Source of the DNA: a bacterium
GTDB lineage: Bacteria; Tectomicrobia; Entotheonellia; Entotheonellales; Entotheonellaceae
Assembly (NCBI GenBank): GCA_027294925.1
Contig: JAPULM010000525.1
Location: 1-14,998 of the forward strand
Direction of reading: 5' to 3'
DNA: 14,998 nucleotides
The translations under genes were made by a program, and so were the position numbers. Below the pieces are notes generated by a model. It did no database searches. It saw only the letters and a list, made by a program, of their open reading frames with translations, and was not told where the DNA came from. Below are positions 6,201 to 13,808 of the stretch, piece after piece. The first letter of the stretch is position 1. Every line of letters begins with the position of its first letter.

Positions 6201-7664
6201 TCAAACTTCTGTTGCCACCCACTCGTCACCCTGCAGCTCTGGTTTGTCGTAGTCGAGCAGCTTCTGCCAATGTTGCTCAATGTCTTGTGTGTAAAAATGA
6301 GCTGCCAGCGCACGTGCCAACCAGCTCGCACCACGACTGACGGCTGGAATGTCACCACTAAGTTTGCCGAGGCTGACGGTGGCGCCGAAATTGAAGCAAT
6401 GAATGTTGTTGAGGCAGGGCGCCGCGCCAGGATGACGTTCCTGAAAGGCAAAATCTTGCGCAAGATAGGGAAATCGCCCGAGTTCCGCGTGCGCCAGCTC
6501 CGGTGGTGGTGTATAACGGTCCTGCCAGAGCAACATCTTGTCAGCATATTCGGCCAACTCCGGGCGCGCCATCGGCGCAACGGTGAAGCCGGTGCCAAGA
6601 ATCATGTAATCAGCCTGAAAACGCACCCCACGCACTGTCTCAATCACCATCTCGTCGCCTGCCTGCGTGACCTTTTCGATACCGGCGTCAAAATGGAAAA
6701 AGGCATTGGTATGGCGGCTGACACGCAAGGTCGATAGTCGTGGCGCCGGGGTCTGTGTGAGCCATGAGTAGTGCATAAAGCGCCAACGCCAGGCATCACT
6801 AAGCACCGGGAAACCAGCGCTAAAACCAAACGAACCAATACCCATAAACTTATTGATGCGGGGCATTTCTTGGCGGCGAATCAGATGCCGAACTTCCGCT
6901 GCACCCGCTTCCAACGCTTCCGCTGCATTGTCCACCGACGAAGCGCCAACCCCAACGACGACCACACGCTTCCCACGCAACGCCGAAAAGTCAATATCAT
7001 CAGATGAATGCGCCCAGTACTGACGCGGCAAATGGGCCACAAAGGCAGGAATATTAGGATGGCCAGTCCCATCACGGCCGGTTGCTAACACCACCTTGCG
7101 GGTGAGCACGAACGCCTCACGAGCCCCAGCGCCGCTCAGTTCCAGCTTCAACAGGCCGTCCATCGGTAAGATATGGCTGACCTCAACCTCGTTCTCAACC
7201 GGTAAATTCAACACACACCGGTACCAGCACAGATAATCCATCCACATCAGCCGTGGGATCTTATCCAGCACGTCCCAAGCAGCAGCGCCAAACTGGGCCT
7301 CAAACCAGGCACGAAAAGTCAGTGACGCCATGCCGTATGCCGGACCAAGCAGATGCTTGGGAGAGCGTAGCGTCTCCATACGTGCATAAGTAAGCCACGG
7401 TCCTTCCCGGCCTTGAAGACTGCAGTCGAATAGGCGGAGGTTGCTGATCCCTGCCCCAAGCAACGCAAAGCTGGCAACAAGTCCACACATACCAGCACCG
7501 ATCACCACGACATCATGCACCTGGTCGGCGCCCGGATGTCGCGTCGTAGGCACCCAGTTCGCCGGCGGATAGCAAAGAAACGCGAGATCCTTACGGACAC
7601 GGTTTTCCAAGTCTGTCAAGCTCTCGTCCGATGCCTGAAAAGTCGTGGTAGACACAACATTCAT
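6201..7664 (-). CDS. FAD/NAD(P)-binding flavin monooxygenase-like protein
   Basis: Two-dinucleotide-binding flavoprotein of 487 residues, related to flavin-containing/N-hydroxylating monooxygenases. The FAD site is DVVVIGAGMCGLVAS (51-65, GxGxxG), the NADPH site is RVVVVGVGASSVDNA (233-247, GxGxxS), and VVLATGRDG (191-199) and MILGTGF (354-360) are the strand ends that contact the flavin. LPRQYWAHSSD (212-222) sits where the FMO signature FxGxxxHxxx(Y/F) normally lies, in a degenerate form. No signal peptide. The start ATG at 7664 has AAGGA 9 bases upstream. It is the first gene of the operon FMO, CMD, CMD peroxidase, MFS, so it probably sets the chemistry: NADPH/O2-dependent oxidation of a small organic substrate, with peroxide from uncoupling handled by the CMD pair (inference). 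It could alternatively be a Baeyer-Villiger-type or simple oxidoreductase relative. Confidence 0.83.
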   Translation of the reverse strand: MNVVSTTTFQASDESLTDLENRVRKDLAFLCYPPANWVPTTRHPGADQVHDVVVIGAGMCGLVASFALLGAGISNLRLFDCSLQGREGPWLTYARMETLRSPKHLLGPAYGMASLTFRAWFEAQFGAAAWDVLDKIPRLMWMDYLCWYRCVLNLPVENEVEVSHILPMDGLLKLELSGAGAREAFVLTRKVVLATGRDGTGHPNIPAFVAHLPRQYWAHSSDDIDFSALRGKRVVVVGVGASSVDNAAEALEAGAAEVRHLIRRQEMPRINKFMGIGSFGFSAGFPVLSDAWRWRFMHYSWLTQTPAPRLSTLRVSRHTNAFFHFDAGIEKVTQAGDEMVIETVRGVRFQADYMILGTGFTVAPMARPELAEYADKMLLWQDRYTPPPELAHAELGRFPYLAQDFAFQERHPGAAPCLNNIHCFNFGATVSLGKLSGDIPAVSRGASWLARALAAHFYTQDIEQHWQKLLDYDKPELQGDEWVATEV

Positions 7665-8183
7665 CGTTGCGGGTCCTTATACTATATAATCCGTGCATTC
7701 AAAAAATAATAACGCTGGCTGGTGGACGGACAACGACTATCTCTACGGATAGAAATTATTAACGCATTTTTTTCTCCCCGTCTATAGGCAGTCTCATTTG
7801 AAGCTTTGTTTTCAACAAACCGTGCAGGTGGAAAAGCTGCCTTTGCACCAACCAAACCATTTTTCCATCGTACAATCTATTATACAAATATGGCCTCGGC
7901 CCATCAGGTATGGAAGAACCTAAGCCAAAGCCTTATAATGTCTTTTCATTCGATCGAGATGGCCGGATGCAAGTCTATGACTGCGTTCGCCCCTGAATAT
8001 ATTTGCCTCGTACAGTCAGGTAAAATCCCCCGAGCCATGATGCCACGTGACACCAACAGAAGGGCTGGAAAAACGACCCTCACCCCTGCCCTCTGCCTGG
8101 CCAGGGAGAGGGGGGAAACGAATGTCCGGATACTTAGATCCATCGCCCAACAGGCAGGATGGGCTCGGCAGACGCGATGTCTC
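7665..8183. other. Divergent intergenic region, about 519 bases
   Basis: This lies between the divergent flavoprotein gene and mepA. The plus frame of mepA is open back to 7806, but the 126 extra codons show no domain, and part of them is the palindromic repeat at 8077-8114. On the minus strand, AT-rich sequence around 7680-7710 (TTGAAT, TATAAG) may hold the promoter of the flavoprotein operon, with non-ideal spacing. Nothing else is clear. Confidence 0.5.
8077..8114. repeat. Palindromic repeat copy 2 (REP-like)
   Basis: The core is CCCTCTGCCTGG (8089-8100) directly followed by CCAGGGAGAGGG (8101-8112), an inverted repeat of 12-bp arms with a single mismatch. A left flank CCCTCACCCCTG precedes it. 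The style, CCCTCACCCC-CCCTCT then GGGAGAGGGG, is that of intergenic palindromes scattered through many proteobacterial-type genomes. It shares its left-arm pattern with copy 1 at 3766-3803. It lies upstream of mepA. Confidence 0.65.
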
Positions 8184-9068
8184 ATGTACCTGCTTTTCAT
8201 CACCTTGCTAAGCGTTGTTGCCAACGCAGAAGGAGCAGCCCCAACCGCATCTACGGTGATCAATCCCTGGTCACAAATGCGCCAGCCCTCAAAGCATCGT
8301 GCAGAAATTCGCGGTGGCTATACAGGTGGATGCCTGCACGGCGCACAGTCCATCTTGGACGACCAAGATGATTTTTTCCTGATGCGTACGTCACGCCGTC
8401 GTTACTACGCGCATCCCAAAATGCGCGCTTTCATCAAGTCATTTTCTCGTCAAATCAAAGCCAACAAGCTCGGTGTGCTGCTGGTGGGAGACATTGGCCA
8501 GCCGCGTGGTGGACCAACCCTCAAGGGCCACGCCTCGCACCAGGTGGGCCTCGATGCCGACATCTGGTTTTGGCTCGATTCACCGGCCGGCACAGACAAA
8601 TTCAGCCAGCCGGAACGAGAACGTCTAAGCGCCATCTCCATGCTCAATGGCAAACGCAATGGCATCAATCGGCAACGCTTTGGCGCACGGCAAATTACAA
8701 CGCTCAGACTCGCCGCCGAACATCCAAACGTGCAGCGCATTTTTGTCAATCCATACATCAAAAACGAACTCTGTCAGGTGACCCGCAACGCGGCATGGCT
8801 TAAAAAAATTCGTCCCTGGTGGGGCCATCATTACCACTTTCATGTCAGACTTACATGTCCTGCCGAAGAATCCCAGTGTCGCGCTCAAGCTGCTGTGCCC
8901 AAAGGGGCGGAATGTGGTAAAACACTCGCCTGGTGGTTCAGCAAAGAAGCTGCCGCCACGCTGCGTCAAAGCAGGCAGGAAAGGCGCAAAAAGACGGACT
9001 CGCAACGTCTGGCAGACAAACTTGCCAAGCTTCCCGACAACTGTTCTGAAGTACTGAGCACACCTTAG
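8184..9068 (+). CDS. mepA: Penicillin-insensitive murein endopeptidase MepA (peptidase family M74)
   Basis: Periplasmic zinc metallopeptidase that cleaves D-Ala-mDAP cross-links in peptidoglycan. From ATG 8184 the protein has 294 residues, near the roughly 274 of E. coli MepA. A short signal peptide, MYLLFITLLSVVANA, ends with an AxA-type site. Family blocks: NPWSQMRQPSKHRAEIRGGYTGGCLHGA (27-54), the zinc motif KGHASHQVGLDADIW (114-128; His119 and Asp126 match E. coli His113 and Asp120), and PWWGHHYHFHVRLTCP (211-226; His215, His218, His220 match 206, 209, 211). Cys50, 197, 225, 232 and 244 suggest conserved disulfides. The C-terminal 40 residues are basic and charged. The start is uncertain: there is no Shine-Dalgarno and no basic n-region, but the open frame upstream (to 7806) runs through a palindromic repeat and has no homologous content. 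Ggt follows 16 bases later. Confidence 0.88.
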   Translation: MYLLFITLLSVVANAEGAAPTASTVINPWSQMRQPSKHRAEIRGGYTGGCLHGAQSILDDQDDFFLMRTSRRRYYAHPKMRAFIKSFSRQIKANKLGVLLVGDIGQPRGGPTLKGHASHQVGLDADIWFWLDSPAGTDKFSQPERERLSAISMLNGKRNGINRQRFGARQITTLRLAAEHPNVQRIFVNPYIKNELCQVTRNAAWLKKIRPWWGHHYHFHVRLTCPAEESQCRAQAAVPKGAECGKTLAWWFSKEAAATLRQSRQERRKKTDSQRLADKLAKLPDNCSEVLSTP

Positions 9069-9084
9069 CGTAAAGGAGTCTACC

Positions 9085-10839
9085 ATGACGACAGGCATCA
9101 ACACCTATCGGCCACCGATTATGGGCGTCACCCATATGGTATCCGCCGGACACTATCTGGCTGCAGCAGCAGGCTACCGTATTCTGGAAGCAGGTGGCAA
9201 TGCCATCGACGCGGGCGTGGCATCGGGCATTGCCATCAATGTGGTGATGCCGGAGAATACCAATTTCGGGGGTGTCGCGCCGATCATGATTTATCATGCG
9301 GCTTCCGAGCAAGTGGTGACGATCAGCGGACTTGGCCGCTGGCCGCGAGCGGCGTCCATTGACTATTTCATGCAGCACATGGACGGCGATATTCCACTTG
9401 GCATTAGCCGTAGCATTGTACCCGCCGCGCCGGATGCCTGGCTAACGGCTCTCGAGACCTATGGCAGCATGACCTTCGAGCAAGTGGTTCAGCCAGCCCT
9501 GGAATTGGCCGAACATGGCTTCCCGCTGTCTGAGCCCACGCAAAATGGCATTGCCCTGCAAGCTCAACCGCCTGACAATCCCTCGGTACCCTTTCGCTTT
9601 CCCTCGACACAGGCGCTTTTTATGCCCAATGGCCGGGTCTTAGAAGTGGGTGAGCGTTTCGTACAGACGGATCTGGCACGTACCTTCAAACGGTTGATCG
9701 AGGCCGAACGCGCGCAAGCCAATGCCGGACGTCAAGCAGCGCTCCATGCGGCCAGAGACTTTTTCTATAAAGGCGACATTGCCGTGGAGATGGCACAGTT
9801 TAGCGCTGCGCAGGGTGGCTTGCTGACGCTAGACGATTTACGCGATTTCGCCGTGCGTATCGAACCGCCGGTACAGGGAACATTTCAGGATATTACCGTA
9901 TTAACGTGCGGGCCGTGGTGTCAGGGCCCGGTCGTCGCACAGACCTTGCAGATGCTTGAAAATGAAGACCTGCAATCTCTCGGACACAACAGTCCTGACT
10001 ATATCCATCTGGTGGTAGAAGCGCTGAACCTATCGTTCTCGGACCGCGAGCACTTTTATGGCGATCCCGATTTTGTTAACGTCCCCATTGACACGCTATT
10101 GTCAAAACCGTACACCCAAGACCGACGCCAGCAAATCAATCCAAAGCGCGCCTTCGGTAAACTACCACCGCCCGGCAACCCTTGGGCATTGCAGGCAAAA
10201 CCGACATCGGCCGGTAGCGTAACTGCATCATCACCGCACGGTGAACACACCTATGATACAAGCTATACCTGCGTGGTAGACAAATGGGGCAATGGCTTCT
10301 CGGCGACGCCCAGCGACGCCTCGTTCTGGACGCCTATCGTGCCGGGGCTTGGTTTTCTGATGTCAGGACGTGGCTCCCAGAGTTGGCTGGAGCCGGAACA
10401 TCCGTCAAGCCTACAAGCCTGGAAACGGCCCCGTCTGACACCCAATCCGGCCATGGCCTTCCGTAACGGTAAACTGCTCATGCCATTTGGCTGTCCTGGC
10501 GGAGACGCGCAGTGTCAGGCCATGGTGCAGATGTTTCTCAATATCGTGGCATTCGGCATGGATCCGCAAGCAGCCATTGAAGCGCCTCGTTTCACCTCTT
10601 CAAACTTTCCCAACTCATTCTGGCCGCATGCCTATTTGCCGGGCCGTCTGAATGTTGAAGGTCGTATCGCCCAGGAGACGATCGAGGCGCTAGCTCGGCG
10701 GGGGCACGACATTGCTGTCAAAGACGATTGGGAACGTATGAGCATGGCTGTGCTGTCAACCATTGTCGTCGATGCCGATGCCGGAACGTTAAGCGCCGGG
10801 GCCGACCCTAGACGGGATACTTATGCTATTGGCAGATGA
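9085..10839 (+). CDS. ggt: Gamma-glutamyltransferase family protein, no signal peptide
   Basis: N-terminal-nucleophile hydrolase, 584 residues, that normally transfers or hydrolyses the gamma-glutamyl group of glutathione and related amides after self-cleavage into two chains. The N-terminus, MVSAGHYLAAAAGYRILEAGGNAIDAGVASGIAINVVMPENTNFGG (18-63), is classic. The likely nucleophile is Thr392 in YDTSYTCVVDKWGN (390-403), matching Thr391 of E. coli; cleavage would give chains of 391 and 193 residues. CPGGDAQ (470-476) matches the SPGG oxyanion motif, with Cys in place of Ser. The GPWCQGP stretch (276-282) replaces the more usual PPPSSGG. No signal peptide is present, so it is probably cytoplasmic, unlike E. 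coli Ggt; this points to a YwrD-like or specialised amide hydrolase subfamily. AAAGGAG lies 6 bases before the ATG. It sits within the mepA-PIG-L-dehydratase run. Confidence 0.87.
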   Translation: MTTGINTYRPPIMGVTHMVSAGHYLAAAAGYRILEAGGNAIDAGVASGIAINVVMPENTNFGGVAPIMIYHAASEQVVTISGLGRWPRAASIDYFMQHMDGDIPLGISRSIVPAAPDAWLTALETYGSMTFEQVVQPALELAEHGFPLSEPTQNGIALQAQPPDNPSVPFRFPSTQALFMPNGRVLEVGERFVQTDLARTFKRLIEAERAQANAGRQAALHAARDFFYKGDIAVEMAQFSAAQGGLLTLDDLRDFAVRIEPPVQGTFQDITVLTCGPWCQGPVVAQTLQMLENEDLQSLGHNSPDYIHLVVEALNLSFSDREHFYGDPDFVNVPIDTLLSKPYTQDRRQQINPKRAFGKLPPPGNPWALQAKPTSAGSVTASSPHGEHTYDTSYTCVVDKWGNGFSATPSDASFWTPIVPGLGFLMSGRGSQSWLEPEHPSSLQAWKRPRLTPNPAMAFRNGKLLMPFGCPGGDAQCQAMVQMFLNIVAFGMDPQAAIEAPRFTSSNFPNSFWPHAYLPGRLNVEGRIAQETIEALARRGHDIAVKDDWERMSMAVLSTIVVDADAGTLSAGADPRRDTYAIGR

Positions 10840-10884
10840 TGATCTGTCACATGATCAGCGATTCTACCAGGGAGATGACACGTT

Positions 10885-11637
10885 ATGAGTCACGCCGGAT
10901 ATATCCCCGAGCGGGTAATGGTGATTGCCGCCCACCCGGATGATGCGGAATTTAGCTGTGCCGGAACCATTGCGCACTGGGTTAAAGAAGGCGCTACGGC
11001 GGCGTTTGTCCTGGCCACCAGCGGCGATGTCGGCATTGCCCAACCCGGTATGACTAACAGCCGGGCGGCTGAAATTCGTGAGGCTGAAAGCTTGGCCGCC
11101 GCACAAGTGCTCGGCGTCGAAGACGTTACGTTTCTACGCGAACCCGATGGTAGGTTAGAAAACACCATGGCCCTAAGGCGGCGCCTGGTCCGCGAAATGC
11201 GACGCTTTAAACCAGAAGCCGTGATTACCGGTGATCCAACCATGATCTTCACGCCCTCAGGCGGTATTAACCACCCGGACCACCGCGCCGTGGCCAGCGC
11301 GGCGATCGATGCCGTATTCCCCGCGGTTGGTCAACCCAACCTGTTTCAAGAACTTGAAGCAGAAGGCTTACGAGCCCACAAAGTCCGCAAGGTCTACCTC
11401 AGCGCTCGCGGCCAGGGGGACGTGTTGGTGAATATTACCGATACGGTTGATCTGAAAATCGAGGCGCTTAAACGGCATGTGAGTCAGATCGGCGACCAGG
11501 ACAGGATGGCGATGCGGGTCAAAGAAGGTTCGGCACGCATTGCTGCCCAAAAAGAGATGATGTATGCAGAGGCTTTTCGGGTCATTACCCTGGAGAGTGA
11601 TGCGGCCTGGGAAAAGCGGCGGGGTCTACCGTTTTAA
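10885..11637 (+). CDS. PIG-L/LmbE-family zinc deacetylase
   Basis: Zinc amidase of the LmbE/PIG-L family (250 residues), whose members deacetylate N-acetylglucosaminyl compounds or, as MshB/Mca/BshB, act in the synthesis or use of low-molecular-weight thiols. The first motif is AAHPDDAE (15-22, with His17, Asp19, Asp20), the second HPDHRAV (130-136, with His133 as the third ligand). TSGDVG (45-50) and [24 protein letters not shown] (61-84) are standard family blocks. No signal peptide. The start at 10885 has GGGAG upstream; the gap from ggt is 45 bases, with a small TGATC/GATCA dyad near 10838-10856. Which N-acyl substrate is used cannot be told. Its position after a gamma-glutamyltransferase is compatible with processing of an amide-linked metabolite (inference). 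Confidence 0.88.
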   Translation: MSHAGYIPERVMVIAAHPDDAEFSCAGTIAHWVKEGATAAFVLATSGDVGIAQPGMTNSRAAEIREAESLAAAQVLGVEDVTFLREPDGRLENTMALRRRLVREMRRFKPEAVITGDPTMIFTPSGGINHPDHRAVASAAIDAVFPAVGQPNLFQELEAEGLRAHKVRKVYLSARGQGDVLVNITDTVDLKIEALKRHVSQIGDQDRMAMRVKEGSARIAAQKEMMYAEAFRVITLESDAAWEKRRGLPF

Positions 11638-11705
11638 TTTGTGTTACGATGCTCTGCAGACATCTTAACCCTCACACCACAGACCATGGTCTATCACGAC
11701 CACAT

Positions 11706-11711
11706 AAGGAG
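11706..11711 (+). promoter_or_regulatory. Ribosome binding site deciding the start of the FAS1-like dehydratase
   Basis: AAGGAG lies 9 bases before ATG 11721. It supports this start rather than the upstream ATG at 11649. Confidence 0.7.
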
Positions 11712-11720
11712 ATCGCATCA

Positions 11721-12152
11721 ATGGCTGAAGCATTTACCTTTCCGGTTGAAGCCGGCAAAGTGCGCGAGTTTGCCATTGCCGTGCTCGATGATGATAACCC
11801 TATCTACTGGGATGTTGAGCACGCACGGGCGCATGGTTTCAAAGCGCCGATGGTGCCCCCGACCTTTGTGCAAGCATCTTCGTTTTGGCGGCCAACCGAC
11901 CGCAGCGCAGCGCAACGAGATATGCGTCGCGTGTTACACGGTGAGCAAGAATACGATTATCTGCATCCCATTTATGTTGGCGATGTCCTCACCGTGCAGA
12001 CCCAACCCGCCGAGCGTTATGAGAAAACCGGACGGCGCGGTGGCAGCATGACCTTTGTCGTCAATGAAACGACCTACACCAATCAACACGGCCAGGTCTG
12101 CGTGCGGGTGCGTTCAACATCCATTGAGACGGAAAAAGAAGTCAAAGATTAA
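11721..12152 (+). CDS. FAS1-like hotdog dehydratase subunit (MaoC-N domain), HadA/HadC-like
   Basis: Small hotdog-fold protein of 143 residues of the MaoC-dehydratase N-terminal type. VREFAIAVLDDDNPIYWDVEHARAHGFKAPMVPPTFVQA (14-52) is the characteristic block; HGEQEYDYLHPIYVGDVLTVQ (73-93) is the second hallmark. The hydratase dyad Asp-x-Asn-Pro-x-His is partly lost: Asp25, Asn26 and Pro27 are present but the His position is Tyr29, so this subunit is probably the non-catalytic, substrate-binding partner, as described for mycobacterial HadA/HadC. The start at 11721 is fixed by AAGGAG (11706-11711) 9 bases upstream; an in-frame ATG at 11649 adds 24 residues without homology. 37 bases separate it from the next dehydratase gene, which has the full motif. 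Confidence 0.85.
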   Translation: MAEAFTFPVEAGKVREFAIAVLDDDNPIYWDVEHARAHGFKAPMVPPTFVQASSFWRPTDRSAAQRDMRRVLHGEQEYDYLHPIYVGDVLTVQTQPAERYEKTGRRGGSMTFVVNETTYTNQHGQVCVRVRSTSIETEKEVKD

Positions 12153-12189
12153 TGCGGCCAGTGCGGCAACCAACAGAAGGGCATCAGGC

Positions 12190-12621
12190 ATGCAAACCGA
12201 AACGTTATATTACGACGATGTCAATATTGGCGATGAAGCACCGATGTTTACCGTTGCGCGGCTAAGCCGCACGCAGATTGTCCGTTATGCTGGCGCTTCC
12301 GGGGATTTTAACCCCATTCACCACGACGAAACGTTTTCTATTCGGGCCGGCAATGAAACCGTGTTTGCTCACGGCATGCTGAGTATGGGCCTGATGGGAA
12401 AAATGCTCATCGATTGGGTAGGCGATGGTAATCTGCGCAACTTCCGGGTGCGTTTTGTTAACCGCGTGTGGCCCACGGACACGGTACGTTATCAGGCCGT
12501 GGTCACCGACAAGAGCGAAGCGAACGGCGAATACCTAATCTACGCTGATATTTATGCTGAGAATCAGCATGGTGTGCGTACGGTCGAGGGTTCGATACGG
12601 GCGGTATTGCCGAAACGATAA
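12190..12621 (+). CDS. MaoC-like (R)-specific enoyl hydratase/3-hydroxyacyl dehydratase, HadB-like
   Basis: Hotdog hydratase/dehydratase of 143 residues acting on CoA- or ACP-bound acyl chains. SRTQIVRYAGASGDFNPIHHD (26-46) carries the catalytic dyad: Asp39 and His44. FAHGMLSMGLMGKML (59-73) is the second MaoC hallmark and RNFRVRFVNRVWPTDTV the third. With the preceding FAS1-like subunit, which is exactly the same length and lacks the His, it most likely forms a heterodimeric enzyme like mycobacterial HadAB. AGAAGG (12175-12180) is 9 bases before this ATG; an in-frame ATG at 12055 would overlap the previous gene. Last gene of the plus run, it converges on the cystathionine lyase gene with 23 bases between and no terminator visible. 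Pathway unknown: fatty acid, polyketide or acyl-CoA catabolism are all possible. Confidence 0.87.
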   Translation: MQTETLYYDDVNIGDEAPMFTVARLSRTQIVRYAGASGDFNPIHHDETFSIRAGNETVFAHGMLSMGLMGKMLIDWVGDGNLRNFRVRFVNRVWPTDTVRYQAVVTDKSEANGEYLIYADIYAENQHGVRTVEGSIRAVLPKR

Positions 12622-12644
12622 TCCATCCCAAACGCTGCGCCGTA

Positions 12645-13808
12645 CTAGGCGGTCTCCAATGCCTGCTTAAGATCGAGAATGAGATCCTCAACATCTTCAA
12701 TACCGACGGAAAGCCGAACCAGGTTATCCGAGATGCCTAATTTGGCCCGTTCTTTAGCAGGAATGGAGGCATGCGTCATAATAGCAGGATGCTCGATCAG
12801 GCTTTCAACACCACCCAAACTCTCGGCCAAGGCAAAGAGCTGCACGCTTTCGAGAAAGCGGCGGCTAGCCTCAAAACCTCCCTTCAGAAAGAAGGTGATC
12901 ATCGCGCCAAAGCCGCTCATCTGCTTCTGGGCAAGCTTATACTGAGGATGCGAGGGCAAGCCGGGATATAGGACCGAGTCAATTTTCGCATGGGTGTCGA
13001 GAAATTGGGCGATGTTGACCGCGTTCGCTTGGTGCGCCTGCATACGAACGGCCAGAGTTTTCAGACCCCGTAAGACCAGCCAGCTATCAAACGGCGAGGC
13101 GCTAGGACCCGTGGCGTTTTGCAAGTACCAGAATTTGTCATACAGCGTCTTGCGATTGGTAAGCAACGCCCCGCCGATCACATCGCTATGCCCGTTGAGA
13201 TATTTGGTCGTCGAATGCAGCACAATATCGGCGCCAAGCTTGAGCGGCAGTTGAAAGTACGGACTCATAAAGGTGTTATCAACTAGGGTGAGGGCCTGGT
13301 GCTGTTTGGCAATGGCCGAAATCTGTCGAATGTCGTTAATCTTCAAGAGCGGATTGGTCGGCGATTCCAACCACACCAGAGCCGGCTGGTGTTGTCGCAT
13401 CACCTGCTGGAGCTCGCCAAGATCGGTGGTATCCACAAAGATGCAGCGATGCATATGCTGAAACACCCGCATCAACAGCCGATAGGTACCACCATAGACG
13501 TCATCGCCACAGACAATCGTCGAGTCGTGCGGCAAGGCGTGCAGAACCAGTGAGGCTGCTGCCATACCGCTGGCCGTCACCACAGCATATTTGGCTTGTT
13601 CGAGCGCCGCTAAACATGCCTCGAGACGCGTCCGGGTGGGATTGTGCGAACGCGTGTATTCATAGCCACGGTGTTTACCGGGCGATTCTTGTACATAGGT
13701 CGACGTTTGATAAATTGGCGCAATAACCGCACCCGTTTCCTGATCTGGCGCGTTGCCGCAATGAATCGCCTTGGTTGCCAGACCGGCGCGTTTCAGGTTG
13801 GCAGGCAT
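12645..13808 (-). CDS. Cystathionine gamma-lyase / gamma-synthase (Cys/Met metabolism PLP enzyme)
   Basis: Fold-type I PLP enzyme of 387 residues. Visible motifs: ATKAIHCG (11-18), APIYQTSTYVQ (30-40), YEYTRSHNPTR (49-59, with the phosphate-binding Tyr and Arg from the neighbouring subunit), LVDNTF (175-180, Asp177 to the pyridine nitrogen), HSTTKYLNGHSDVIGG (198-213, Lys202 forming the Schiff base), and SLGGVESLIEHPAIMTHA (330-347). Lyase and synthase cannot be separated by eye. Its partner is cystathionine beta-synthase, whose stop overlaps this ATG as TAATG (13806-13810), so gamma-lyase in reverse transsulfuration (cystathionine to cysteine, 2-oxobutyrate and ammonia) is the better guess. 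Translation is probably coupled to the upstream gene. Confidence 0.9.
   Translation of the reverse strand: MPANLKRAGLATKAIHCGNAPDQETGAVIAPIYQTSTYVQESPGKHRGYEYTRSHNPTRTRLEACLAALEQAKYAVVTASGMAAASLVLHALPHDSTIVCGDDVYGGTYRLLMRVFQHMHRCIFVDTTDLGELQQVMRQHQPALVWLESPTNPLLKINDIRQISAIAKQHQALTLVDNTFMSPYFQLPLKLGADIVLHSTTKYLNGHSDVIGGALLTNRKTLYDKFWYLQNATGPSASPFDSWLVLRGLKTLAVRMQAHQANAVNIAQFLDTHAKIDSVLYPGLPSHPQYKLAQKQMSGFGAMITFFLKGGFEASRRFLESVQLFALAESLGGVESLIEHPAIMTHASIPAKERAKLGISDNLVRLSVGIEDVEDLILDLKQALETA

Noticed and set aside
6150..6203. Sec readthrough of the TGA stop of the flavoprotein
   Set aside because: The frame after the TGA closes after about eleven codons with no family-like sequence; it is a normal stop. 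The TGA ending the CMD peroxidase at 5065 was rejected for the same reason.
7806..8183. Long N-terminal extension of MepA
   Set aside because: It contains the palindromic repeat, has no homologous content, and would place the signal peptide internally.
11649..11720. Upstream start for the FAS1-like dehydratase
   Set aside because: No ribosome binding site there, while AAGGAG precedes ATG 11721 and the homologous region begins soon after it.
12055..12189. Upstream start for the MaoC dehydratase overlapping the previous gene
   Set aside because: The 45 extra residues are a shadow of the preceding gene; ATG 12190 has its own AGAAGG.
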